A stretch of 64,000 bases of DNA from assembly GCA_006176705.1 (NCBI GenBank), contig QRFJ01000776.1:372001-436000 (forward strand), written 5' to 3'. Below the pieces are notes generated by a model that was not told the DNA's origin, ran no database searches, and worked only from the letters and a program-made list of their open reading frames with translations. This DNA is from Cocos nucifera. Its lineage: Eukaryota > Streptophyta > Magnoliopsida > Arecales > Arecaceae. Position 1 is the stretch's first letter, and each line of letters opens with the position of its first letter. The translations under genes were made by a program, and so were the position numbers. Positions 33,879 through 45,500 of this stretch are shown here, piece by piece.

Positions 33879-34440
33879 ATGGCTAATATGAACGTAATAG
33901 TCCAAAAATTAGATAAAGTTGATCTTCTTGCTCAGAAAATAGATCAACTCCTAATCCTAGGTCAACAATCTCCTGTATAATTCACATCATCTTCTAATTA
34001 TCAGAAGATTTATTCAATCTGTGCTAGCCCAATTCATCATATGAGTGAATACCCTATGACTGCACAGTTTTCATATTTTATCCAAAAATAAGTTCAAGCT
34101 ACTCAAGGATACTCCAAATTGATTAATGATCCATTTTCAAATTCATATAATCCAGATTGAAGCAACCACCATAATTTTTCTTGGACATCCCAACAGACTC
34201 AGGCTCAGACCCAAATTTTGTCCTATCCAAAACTTATCAAAATAGGCCCCAATATCAAAATTATGCCTATAATAATGGTCAGCCTAGTCAGTTTATTCCA
34301 GCCATCATATTATAATCAGCCCTTCATACCCACCTCCTCAATAGACCAATCTAGCTGATGATAGATTTAACCAACTTCAACAATTGATTCTGACTCAACA
34401 GCAAATCTATCGCCAGACTAGAAGCTCAAATAGGATAATT
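33879..34440 (+). pseudogene. gag: Athila-type gag C-terminal remnant in element E
   Basis: ATG 33879 gives MANMNVIVQKLDKVDLLAQK and a stop. The same frame continues with SICASPIHHMSEYP, a decayed zinc-finger-like segment, and NDPFSNSYNPD*SNHHNFSW, which matches the very conserved Athila gag text around YNPGWRNHPNFSW. It is followed by a glutamine-rich stretch. Stops and frameshifts are frequent. The capsid part upstream is not recognisable. Confidence 0.7.
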
Positions 34441-35200
34441 AGTTGAGTCTAACATGAGGAGAGAACTAGATCAACTACCGAACCTACCAATTTCAAAGCA
34501 ACCCATCTAATGTCCACCAATCACCTGGACCAAGTTATCAATTTAATGTCTCACTTAAGAATCCCCAATTTGAGAATGCCAAAGTAATTCCTGAACTTAA
34601 AAGCTATAGGATTCTTATGGACCCATACCAAGACCAGGTGAGAGAGGCTAGTACTGATGCTAGCCAAAATAAAAATTTAGAGGAATTGGTTAGTACTGAG
34701 ACTAACCACATAGAAGAATCCTGAGTCCAGAAATTAGTACTGATGCTAGTTCTAGTTTAAATGAGATAGAAATAGGGGAAAAAGAGAATAGATGATTTAC
34801 CCGAGACTTATAAACCTAATGTCCTATTCCCTTCAACCCAAGAAGCTGGTTCTTCTTATAAAAATCAAGAGGCATGTAATGAAATATCAATGGAGTTGTT
34901 TAAGCAAGATCACATTAATTTACCTCCAAAATTAAAACCGCCTTTAGTCACCATTCCAGCACCCATTGAATCAAACTTAACTCCTAATACAAAAACTCCA
35001 TTCATGAGCATTTTAGAAGAACAAATAGGAAAAATTCTTAATAAACATGGGTCTGAGAATGGAATCATAAATTATATCCCAAAAATTAACAGTGAATATA
35101 TCAATAATGGGAATTATAAATCAACTTTCTGAGATTGGCAATCCAAAACCATTGGAATTTGTCAATCCAATATTTGACACAGGATAGTAAGCTGCATTGT
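34441..35200 (+). pseudogene. Unrecognised coding-like stretch in element E
   Basis: Decayed, proline/asparagine-rich reading including an open stretch 34890-35132 (80 codons, with LPPKLKPPLVTIP and FMSILEEQIGKILNKHG). It contains repeated ASTDASQ/VSTE-like text (34640-34750). I do not recognise a domain. By position it may be the gag-pol linker of an Athila-type element after loss of pol, but that is a guess. Confidence 0.4.
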
Positions 35201-36433
35201 GTCTGGCTGAAGATGGTAAACTTAGCGCTTGTTGGGAGGCAACCCAATATTTAGTTTTTATCTAATTTATCTTTTTAGTTTATTTTTTTTTAGGATAATT
35301 TGAATAAGTTGGAGGGAGAGCTCAAATTTTCAAAGGCATGTGCTGGACCAAAAATATACTGAGTTAGGTGTATTCTTTCATGTTCTTTATTACATCCTTT
35401 ATTTTTTCTTCTCCATTGAGGACAATGTCGATTAAGTTGGGGGAGAGAAAAATAATAAAAAAATTTTAAAATTTTAAGTCCTCGAAAAAGTTAGTATTTA
35501 GTATTTAGATACCTTGATTATGCTTAAGAATCGAATTAAACTAAGCATTTTTAAAAGAAAATTGATACATAGATCAGAGAATCTGTGAGATATTGAGGAA
35601 TCAAGTATTAAGAAAATTCAATAAAGAGTTAAGTCTAGAACATAAAAAGTTTTTTTCTTGGAGCATTTCTAATTATTTCTACTAGCATCAAAGAAAAGTC
35701 TACTTTTTATAGGCTTATATAGGGTAACTATACGTTTCTTCATATAAAAAATTTATTTTAATAAAATAGTTTTCAAGTACTTCTCACTGAGTAACCGGGC
35801 CTCTTTGCCTAAGCAAGCATTGAGTTTCGCATCAAAAGGTGGGAAGGGCAAAGAAGCTCGTTGTAAAGCTAGTCTTAACTCGTAGCCTATTTGATTCGAG
35901 CTAGTAAGCCCGAGGGGTATTCTATACCTAGTGCCCTAAAGCCAACTGGTTTGGGAGTCATTGGCCCAAGACTCGCTACATGGATCAAATAGAAAGCTTA
36001 AGGAGTTAAGACACTCAATAGTGGTACAACGTTAAAAAAAAAAAGAAAAAAAAAAAAGAAAAAAGACATTGGTTTTCCACTGAGTAACCGGATCCCATTG
36101 CCTAAGTAAGCAATGATATTCACATCAAAAAGTGGGCAATGTAAAAATAAAAAAATCAATAAATGAAGGATGGAAGTAGCAATACACTTGTCTATATGAA
36201 AGTTTAGACAAATCAGAGATAAAGGTGGAATAATTTAGAAAAAGTTCTAAAAAATTTAATGTTCTTTACTTAATTTTTCTATTGATAAGTATTAATACCC
36301 CAATGATATATCTCATTTAAGCTCTACTGAATATCAATGGCCATTTTGAAAACTTGCTTAGGTAAAATTCGAAACTCTAAAGTTAAAAGGTATTTAAAAC
36401 TAAATTCTTTCTTTACTCGAGGATGAGCAAAGC
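35201..36433 (+). other. 3' non-coding region of element E
   Basis: Contains the TTGGGAGGCAACCCAA hairpin (about 35233-35248), typical of Athila-type elements downstream of coding sequence, and TTAAGTTGGGGGAGAG near 35430. Two copies of a ~80 bp unit starting CTGAGTAACCGG lie at about 35790 and 36080, with GCCTAAG(C/T)AAGCA and a following AAAAGGTGGG-like piece. An A-rich tract lies at 36030-36065. It has no coding sense. Confidence 0.6.
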
Positions 36434-36447
36434 TTAAGTTGGGGGTG
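36434..36447 (+). other. Polypurine tract of element E
   Basis: TTAAGTTGGGGGTG directly before the 3' LTR. An internal relative, TTAAGTTGGGGGAG, lies 1 kb upstream. Confidence 0.75.
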
Positions 36448-38037
36448 TGATAAGCATCATAAATTCATCAATAAAAGTATTAATTTATTAATTAATTTAT
36501 ATTAATTTTTAAGAATTATTAATCAATTTATATATAAATTTTGAAAAATTTATATTTTTATTAATTAAAAAATTAATTAAAAACTAATAAAAATTAAAAA
36601 ATAAAATTTTATTATCAATGGAAAGAGTTCATTTTTTTGATCATAATGAAATAAATTTCAAGTAAAATAAAGCTAAAATAGAAAAGATATAAATTTTTTA
36701 AAAAATAAAATAAATAAAAATTAAATAAAAAAAGAAAATGGCTCAGCTGACTCCGCAAGCCAAGCCAAGCCATCAAAGTTGACTCAGCCATTGAAGTTAT
36801 CAGCCGATCCACGATCCAGGCGTAGACCGCCAGCTTAGCAGCAACCGATGAATCACAAAGCGACACGTGGCGGACTTGGATCCTTAAAGGGTCTACAGAA
36901 ATTTATCATGACTCATAGGATATTTTGATCTTTTCACTCAGCGACAAGAGCGCTGATTGACTATGGTGTGCAGTGTGGCTGGTCCACGCGGTCCATTGGA
37001 ATAGTACTTGTGCGATCGGATGGCTGTGGTTGCTTGCGGTCAAGATCGAACTGTCAGAGTTTATTCCAACTCTGGTTTGATTTTTGATTTCACCTGGATC
37101 GCCATCGGATGGCAGTGCTCAATCCAGGGGATGATCCGACAGTCCAGAATGCTTTCGATGGTGATCAAGACTCCCGATGCATGATTTATGGCCAGATTTC
37201 CTCCATCAACGTGTGATCGAATGGCCAAAATTTAATCCGACCTGATCTGGCCCGATACTCATTCAATTGTGATGATTTTTGGACCGTTGAATTTCTATTG
37301 AATGGCTAGATTTCACCAAAATTACCAGAGTTGTATCAGAGCTATTTTGATTTAAATTTTATTCAGATTTCTTTGTATTTTGATGATTATAAAAGCTATT
37401 AGTCCCATATTGCCTTCAGAATAAATATCCAACCCTCCTAGCTCTATAAAAAGGATCCTAAGCCTCCTGAAATAAACATCTCCAATCAAGATGAAGCTTT
37501 GGTACAGGGTGAAGCCAGGCTATGGGTTTATAGCTGCTTCAAAGCAATTGGTGCCGAGAAGAAGAGCGGGGCTTCTATACCATCTTTCCACCAATGCCGA
37601 TCCAAGGTCAGAGATCAGCCTATTTTATTTTCTTTTTATTTTATATATTTAAATTATGAACTTTTTAATTAATGTAATATTTATTTTTATGCTCTTTAAT
37701 TTTATGCTCTTAATTTTTATTATAATTTAATTTTTATATTTTAATTATTATTTTTTTGATTGCAAGTAGATGCTAAGATCTAACTAGTAGATCTTAGTAC
37801 CAAGTTTAAATTCTTGCACCTTTTAATTTTTACTTTTTATTTTTCGACTTCACTTTTGATCCCAAAACTCTTCTCTTTTCTTTTTCTTTTGTAAAATCAA
37901 AGATTTTAAATCTAAAAATACTACCTTCCCTGTGGATTTGACCCGACTCACTACTATCTATGAATTTTTAGTTATTTTAAGAAGTCAGATTAAACTGATA
38001 AGCATGGTGTCTTAACGACAACATCGCATTCCTATCA
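36448..38037 (+). repeat. 3' LTR of element E
   Basis: TGATAAGCATCATAAATTC to TTCCTATCA, collinear with 30848-32451, with modest, mostly transition-type divergence. Confidence 0.9.
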
Positions 38038-38042
38038 GTACC

Positions 38043-39686
38043 GCATCAGTCGGATAGATACTATAATTTCTTGGTTTGAGATGGTGATCCTATTGAACTC
38101 AATGAGAACAACGAGGATCCGATCACCTATATGGATGCCATGCAGAGGTCTGACTCTGATAAATGGCTAGAAGCCATAAAGTTCGAAGTGGAGTCCATGA
38201 AGGTCAACAGTGTATGGACACTGGTTGATCCATCTAAAGGGATAAAATTCATTGGGTATAATAGATTTTTAAAAAAAAATAGGATGCAGATGGAAAGGTA
38301 GAAACCTATAAAGCCTATTTGATTGCTAAGAGATATCGTCAGCATTATGGTATTGACTATGACTAGACATTTTCTTCGGTTGCAATGTTCAAGTCCATTC
38401 GAATCATGCTTGCTCTAGCGGCATACTTGGACTATGAGATTTAGCAAATGGATGTGAAGACAGCTTCCTAAATGGAGAGTTGGACGAAGGTGTATATGAT
38501 ATAGCTTGAGAATTTCACATTCATAGACGAGTCTAAGGTGTGCAAGCTTCAGAGATCTACCTATGGATTGAAGCAGGCATCTCAGAGTTGGAACATGCAT
38601 TTTGATAAGGTGATCAGAACGTATGGCTTTGTTAAGAATGGAGAAGAACCCTACGTCTATAAGTGGGCTAATAATTTTATAGTCATATTTCTTATTTTGT
38701 ATATAGATGATATTCTCTTAATCGAAAATGACATCCCAGCTCTATAGGAAATAAAGGTTTGGCTGTCATCATAATTTTTTATGAAGAACTTGGAAGAAGC
38801 ATCCTATATCCTAAGGATGAAGATCTATAAGGATAGATCTAAAAGGTTGCTTGGGTTGTCCCAGTCCACGTACATCAATATCATATTGAAAAGGTTCAGC
38901 ATGAAGAATTCCAAGAAGAGCTATCTCCTGATAGGCCATAAAATTTCTTTTTTGAAAAGAGATTATCCGACAACTCCTCAAGAGAGAAAGCATATGAGTA
39001 GAATACCATATGCTTCGACATTAGGTTCTATTATGTATGCCATGATATGTACAAGATCAGATGTGGCATACTCACTAGGGGTGGTGAGTAGATACTAGTC
39101 TAATCCAGATGAGAAATATTGAAAAGTTGTAAAGATAATCCTGAAGTATTTAAGAAATACTAAGGATCAGTGGCTCATCTATGGAGATACTGACTTGAAA
39201 CTTATGGGATACATTGATTTTAGTTTCCAGTCAGATTATGATGATAGTAAGAGTGTGTCAGGTTATGTGTTTATTCTGAATGGTAGAGCGATTTGCTGGA
39301 AGAGTTCCAAGAAGCATACTATGATCGATTCTATATGCGAGGTGGAGTATGTCGCAGCATCTGATGTTGCGAAGGAAGCTATGTGGTTGTGGAGGTTCAT
39401 CGGCGAGTTAGGAGTGGCACCCTTCTTAGATGGTCCGATTTTGCTATACTATGACAGCATTAGAGTCATAGCTCAAGTGAAAAAATCGAAGGTACATCAG
39501 TGCACCAACCACATTCTGCATTGCTATCATCTTGTACGATAGATCATGGAATGAGGTGATGTTGAACTTTAGAAGATCAATGAAAGGAAGAACATGGCCG
39601 ACCCCTTTACTAAAGCTCTTGGAGTCAAAGAGTTTGACAATCATAAATGGAAGATGGGTATTTGATACTATTCTGAGTGGCTTTAT
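38043..39686 (+). pseudogene. pol: Element A reverse transcriptase and RNase H
   Basis: The reading resumes after E with NNEDPITYMDAMQRSDSDKW and VNSVWTLVDP, the start of copia RT. Frameshifts lie around 38270 and 38460. The palm region includes CKLQRSTYGLKQASQSWN and LYIDDILLI; the catalytic YVDD is YIDD, which keeps both Asp. It is followed by MSRIPYASTLGSIMYAM. RNase H (about 39190-39640) shows GYIDFSF, an EVEYVAASDVAKEAMWL helix and LLYYDSIRVIA, with a tail HILHCYHLVR. The start is not definable because the protein was part of a polyprotein. Several stops make it inactive. Confidence 0.88.
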
Positions 39687-39699
39687 TCTAAGTGGAAGT
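39687..39699 (+). other. Polypurine tract of element A
   Basis: A purine-rich TAAGTGGAAGT stretch abuts the TG of the 3' LTR, matching the AAGTGGAAG/AAGTGAGAG tracts that abut the other copia 3' LTRs here. It primes plus-strand cDNA. Confidence 0.75.
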
Positions 39700-42531
39700 T
39701 GTTGGAAATTGTATCCTAAAGTCAATCATCTAGGTTATAGATGGTTGAGCTGATTTATAAAATATACTTGAGTTATTAATAAATAAAATTATTATTTTGA
39801 TATTTTCATCACTTTTGATGCATCTTCCTATAATAAACTCTTCTGTGATGAAGTTCTTAGGATTATTTAGACTTGACAAAGAAGAATTTGTCATTTAGTT
39901 CTTCAATGTATTCACGATCAAATGATTCATTGTTACCTAGGACGATAATGTATCGAGTGTAGGTCACTGTGTGCCATAAATATTTGTTGTCATCTTAACC
40001 AAAAAATATAGAGATACTGCTATGGCATGCAGGTGAAGTGTAAGAATATATTTTACAAAATATGATCTAATTGCTTCTACTGTCAAGAGTTACTCAGAAA
40101 AGATATGGATATAAGTATTCCTTAGACCTGAGATCACCATGGTGACTTGCAAGCAACTTACTGCACTTAGGTACCGAATTATCTAAATTTTTAATTCAGT
40201 GATAGAAGGCTACTAGGTGCAATCAAGAACTTATAAAGTCAGTGCGTGAGTCAAGATGGTATTGATCCCTCCAAGTATTAGAGTAAGTGCATCACTGTAT
40301 TTCAATTTAGCAAATGCTCGGTCGAAGTGGTCCATGTGATGGACATTGAATTTTAAAATAAATTATGGATAAATTTTAAGATTGGCAGTAAATTTTAGAT
40401 CATCCTTTGAGCATTGAGGTCAAAGGGATGAGTTATACGGTAACCATATGCTATAAGTTCGTCATTGTTGCGCCGTGACTTTTTGACCTATCCGAAGGTC
40501 GGATACCATTGCTAGATAGTCACATCGATTGGTATAGAAAATTAGTTTCTATACTATTGACTTAGGATTTAAACCTATGGAGTCACACATAATAGAAATT
40601 TCTACCTGATCTGATGGCTGATCAGGAGTCCCAATGGTCTGGGACTCTATGGTCAAGAGTCCCACTGGACTGAAACTCTATAATCAGGAGTCCCACTAGA
40701 TTTGGACTCTACCTTTATGGATCCCACTAGATTGAAACTTAGAGTCCTACTTATCTGAGACTCTCTGATCAAGAGTTTCACTAGCTTGAGATTCTATGAT
40801 CGTGAGTTTCATTCATTTGGGACACTTGATTTAAGAGTTCCATTGGTTTGGGACTCTTCAGGAGTTTCATGTTGATGGGACACTATTGCCTAGACACCCA
40901 TCAAATTAGAACTCTATATTTTTAGAGGATTAATTAGCAACTTGATTATTAATTAGCTTAATTTAATTGAGTGATGAGGAGTTGATCAAGTTTGATTGAA
41001 TTTGATTCGATTGGGTTTGACCCGATCAAGTCATGAGATGACCTAATCGCTATGGAAGATTTGACCCTGATTTAATCAGGGACTGGACTAATTAATTTTT
41101 AATTTAATTAAAATTTTATTAAATTAGATTAAGCTTAATTTGATTGGGTTTAACATGGTCTAATTGGTTTAAATTAATTGATTTGGTTGAAACCAATTTG
41201 GATCAAGTCAAATGAGATTTGAATTCAAACTCACCCTAGCGCCCACCATATTTGACTTTTCCACCTTTTTCCATGCTCCATCTCTTTTCTATGTAAGTTT
41301 TTCTCATGCTGAAGAGAGGTTTCTATGCCCCCTCTCTCTTCTCTCTTTGACCTGGTCCAAGGGTTGGGTTGGTTTAAATTTAAGTTGAATTTTGAATTCA
41401 ACTCAGATTGTTATTAATTAAAACTCCCTAACCCACTCAAGACTTATCCATTTCTCCATGCCCATTATGCTTTTGATGCATATTTTTGTGCATTTCTAGG
41501 TATGGGCATAGAGAAGGAGAGTCTTTCTATGCATCAATCACTTTAGGGGGCACTGGATTTGGATGAGGAATACACTTGAATTTTGAATTCAAGTGGAGAT
41601 GGTTAAAACCCACTAACCTCCCTTATCCATGCATTTTTCCCATTATGTCACACTTTTTAAAAAGGATTTTCTCTAGGCATGCATGGGTTAATGTGAAGGA
41701 TCAGAGAGGGGCATGGGAAGGTTTCTTAGAGATAGAATATCTGAGTGCGGCATAGCTTTTTGGGGTGGAAAAGTCAAACATTATTTCCTGCACCACATCC
41801 TTCCTATTGCTACTTTTTCTTTTTTTTTCTCTTATTGTCATTCATTGAAAAAGGTATTTGAAAGTGAGTGTAAGGAAGAGGAAGAGTCTCTCTACCTATG
41901 AAAAATTGTTTCATGAGAAAATTCAAAAAGGAGTGGGCATGAGAGAGTTTTCGGGTGTCAGAGTTTCTGGTGAGTGAAAAACCCTAGGGTTGGGATCCTA
42001 GGTTTGGGTGGAGAGATCAAGTGCTGTGAGTATTGGATCACCACCAATTTGAAACACCACCTCATCATCTTTCGAAAAGCAAGTTTTGATTTTCTAGAGC
42101 ATCTAGGAGATCAAAAAGAAGGCGATCAATTGGATTAATCGAGATCATCCATCAAAAGCCCCGATGAGGAGCTAGCACTCTGGTGGAATTGGTCAGGATC
42201 AGGAGCTCTGTGTGGACCAACTATAGAGATTGAATGAGTGTGCGGCTATAGTGTGACACCAGTGGCTTATTTTAGTGGATTTAGATTATGGAGATCAGCT
42301 ACCCATGCATAGATATCGAGTTTTGAACTCGCATCGATCAGCAAAAATAATTTGCTGATCGATCATATTTAAATTTTAAATTACATATTAGCATGTCTAG
42401 ATCTTGAGTAGGATAATTGATTAGATCAATGCATGCTATAGAATTAATATTAGATTAATTTTATCTTTCACTATAATTAATTCAAAAATTTTTTTTGAAA
42501 AGCACGCCTAAACCTTACTCAATTTTCTTCA
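39700..42531 (+). repeat. 3' LTR of element A
   Basis: Begins TGTTGGAAATTGTATCC and ends TTTTCTTCA. It is collinear with 2145-4979 over its whole length. Differences are mostly C/T and G/A transitions, as expected from methylated DNA. It carries the ATCACCATGGTGACTTGC block (40133-40160) and the AGAGTCCCA repeat array (about 40619-40880). Confidence 0.93.
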
Positions 42532-42586
42532 GTTTTTGCTTGGGTCCCTGCAGATATGCCAAGAATTGATTTCAAAATGATGGAAC
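42532..42586 (+). pseudogene. Continuation of the gypsy polyprotein after element A
   Basis: These 55 bp resume the reading interrupted at 2144: ...NVDVF joins to AWVPADMPRIDF, matching the conserved NADVFAWSHEDMPGID-like segment upstream of gypsy reverse transcriptase. The first five bases (GTTTT) are the target duplication. The reading is cut again at 42586 by element B. The rest of the gypsy pol must lie beyond the window. Confidence 0.8.
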
Positions 42587-45500
42587 TATTAGAAAATGTA
42601 TCCTAAATCCAATCATCTAAGTGGTAGATGATTAAAATTAGTATATAAATTATCTAATAATAATGGTTATTTGGCTGATTCATCATAGAAGTTCTATCTT
42701 TCTTAAATGAACTTTTAAATTATGATGAAGTTCTTAGAATCATAATCGATCGATAAAAGAGGATTTATCAGATGGTTCTTAAATTATTCATGACTAAATG
42801 ATAAGTTATTAATAAGGATGATAACTTATCGAGTATAGATCATTATATGCCATATGCATTGGTTGTCCTCATAATCAAGTAGTGTGGAGATACTGGTATG
42901 ATATCCAGATGAGATATAGGAGTACATCTGTACTGAATGTGACCAATGTAGCACTCTACTATCAAGAGTAGCTAGCCAAGGCCAATGGACATAAGCATCC
43001 CTCCGATCTGAGATTACCATGGTGACTTGCAAGCAACTCACTATACTTTCATATCGGACTATCTATATTTCTAATATAGTTTGGAAGATTTGTAGATACA
43101 ATCAAGTACTTATGAAGTCAATGTATGAGTCAAGATGGGATTGACCACTCCTAATTAGTTTTAGGAAGAGAATGACTCATTGTGTTTCAGTTTAGCAAAA
43201 TCTAAGCCTAGGTATTCCTCATGAGGAGTTACAGGATTTGCAAAATTTTAAGACATAATAGAGATGACTTATATGAGTGTTGATAGCATACTTGAAGTCA
43301 TCTTGAGTATTATTGATCATAGAAATAAATTATACGATAACCATGGGCCTGGATTCTAAGAATATTGCTTTGCATACATTCAACCTATCCAGATATCGGG
43401 AACCAATGCTAGATGGTTACTTCGATTAGTACAAAAATTGGTTCCTGCACTACTAACTTAGTTTCAATCCTATAGAGTCATACACATAAGAGATTGTAAT
43501 CTAATCAGATGGTTAATCAATGATTGAGAATTGTTCTAAGGTCAAACATTCAATGCGATTGATGTTTGACCTAATGCAAGTGTTGCAAGAAGATCGATTA
43601 GCAATTGGATTGCTAATTAACTCAATCTGATTGAGAAAACAAGTTGAGATCAACTAGTTGAATTAAATTTAATTAAAATTAGTTTGGACTTAATTAGATT
43701 AAGTCTAATTGATTTATTGGATAAGCCAATTGCAAGGGAGGACAAGTTCCTGTTCGACTAGGACTTGAGTTCAACTAATTTCTAATTTGATTAAAAATTA
43801 AATTTAATTTAAATATAATTTAAATCTAATTTAATTAGGCTTTTAATTAGATTAGGATAGCCTATTAATTAGGTTGACTCAAATCTAATTGGAATAGGTT
43901 TTAATTTGGTTTAACCTATTCTATTTAAGAGAATCCTAGTTAGACTAGGATTTTTCTTTCCTTGCACCGTTAATTGACTCCACGCCCTACTATTTATTTC
44001 AAATGTTTTACATGAAGTTTTCCATACTTATGAGAAAGTCTCCCATGCCCCATATCTGGTGAATTTGGAATTTTATTTGACTTGGTCAAATATAGGAATT
44101 GGTTTTGAGTTTTACTCTATTTGATAGAGTCCTATGAAACTAAAACTCCTCTTCCCATCTTGCGCCAATATTTCCAATGCCAACTAGTTTTTTGTCACCC
44201 CTTTTTATTTTATTTTGTGCATGGAATAGAATGGTCTCACACTTAAAAAAGTGGGAAGGGGCGTCCAAGAGTTGGACGCCCCATTGGACTCCTTAAAATC
44301 CTCCTTAAAACTAGGTTTTGACCTAGTCAAAGGAGGAGATTGTGGGACGCCACCTTTAAATGTTTTTGAGCATCAAAAAATTCTGAGAGTCCATATGAAA
44401 AGGCATAAGAAAAGAAGGGAGGGCATGGAGGTTATGGGCGCCCACTTCCTATAGGAACCGATCTAGGATTCTAGAGTTAGCTTTTGAAACTTTTTCAAAA
44501 TTATAGCAGAAGAGGTTAATTAATCACATTAAATCATGAACAGTATAACATAAAATCCTAGATATAGGATTCTATTACATGATTAAGGCATGCTATTAAA
44601 TCAAAAAATAAAATATCAAAAGAACTGTATATTAATCATATCAATAGCAGACTACTTTAGATCAGATCTAGACATGTAATAGAAAGATTAGATCACTCTT
44701 ACCTTTGAATCTCCAGTTTTTTAATTCGCTGATCCAGGTCTAAGATGGTTGCTCAGAGCCGCACATGTGTCCAACCTCTACGAGTTATCCACATGAGCCC
44801 TTGATTGTAGATCTGAAGTTTGGTGCTCAAAAATTAGCACAGTATGCTAGTGCTGTGCTGATCCTTCTCCAATGATCGATCTGGATCTTCTTTCCTTTAA
44901 GCTTGGACTCTCCAACTTTCTAAAGTCAAGAAAGATGATTCTTGATACTGAGACACATCTCAAACACTCACAAAGATGGAGGAATAGGAGTGAAAGAAAA
45001 AACCTAGAAGAAGATCCTCTTCTTCTTCTTTCTTCTCTCACCAAAGCACCTTGATTGGTGCCTTTAAAAAATCTCATGCCCTAGGCTTCTCTCTCAGATT
45101 TTTCACACCCCAAATGACCTCTCTCAGATGTGTAATTCATAAAAAAAATTAGATCAAAATTTATTTTATATAAGAAGATATAGAGGAATCCTTGACTAGG
45201 TCAAATACCTAGTCAAGGGTTATCTAAATAGGGCTAGAATTGGGGCACCCAACTCTTGGGTGCCCTCTCCTTTATTTTTTATGTGTACTACCAGGAAATG
45301 TTGCAAAAAAAGGCCTCTAAGATATAAAAATTTAAGAGGAAAAATAGGGATGTGGGCAACACAAAATAGGAAGGAGTTTTGGTTTCTCAAAATTCTATCT
45401 CATAGAGTTTAAATCAACTCAAACTCTTCTTTTGACTTGATCACAATATCTAAATACCATATTTGAGATAAAGAAAGCAAGGGAGTGTGCATGAACATCT

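Larger units (their letters stand above)
30848..38037 (+). mobile_element. Element E: Athila-like Ty3/gypsy derivative lacking pol
   Basis: 7190 bp with LTRs of 1604 and 1590 bp (TGATAAGC...CCTATCA), a tRNA-Asp type PBS, a leader, a degenerate Athila-type gag tail, the conserved GGGAGGCAACCC hairpin, repeated 3' non-coding sequence and a polypurine tract. I find no protease, RT, integrase or RNase H. It is a large non-autonomous element inserted in the copia A hinge between integrase and RT. The two LTRs differ modestly. Confidence 0.85.
2145..42531 (+). mobile_element. Copia element A (Angela lineage, gag-deleted), split by nested insertions
   Basis: Full-length Ty1/copia retrotransposon spanning 40.4 kb, of which about 10.7 kb is its own DNA. 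The order is 5' LTR, Met PBS, leader, short gag remnant, protease, integrase (interrupted by B' at 8028-30490), integrase end, element E (30848-38037), reverse transcriptase, RNase H, polypurine tract, 3' LTR. The LTRs are 2835 and 2832 bp and visibly diverged (roughly one base in ten over the stretches compared by eye), so the insertion is not recent. Integrase-before-RT order proves copia. Text such as RGGFYYFIIFTDDLSRYGYVY places it with BARE-1/Angela. All coding segments carry stops or frameshifts. Confidence 0.93.
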
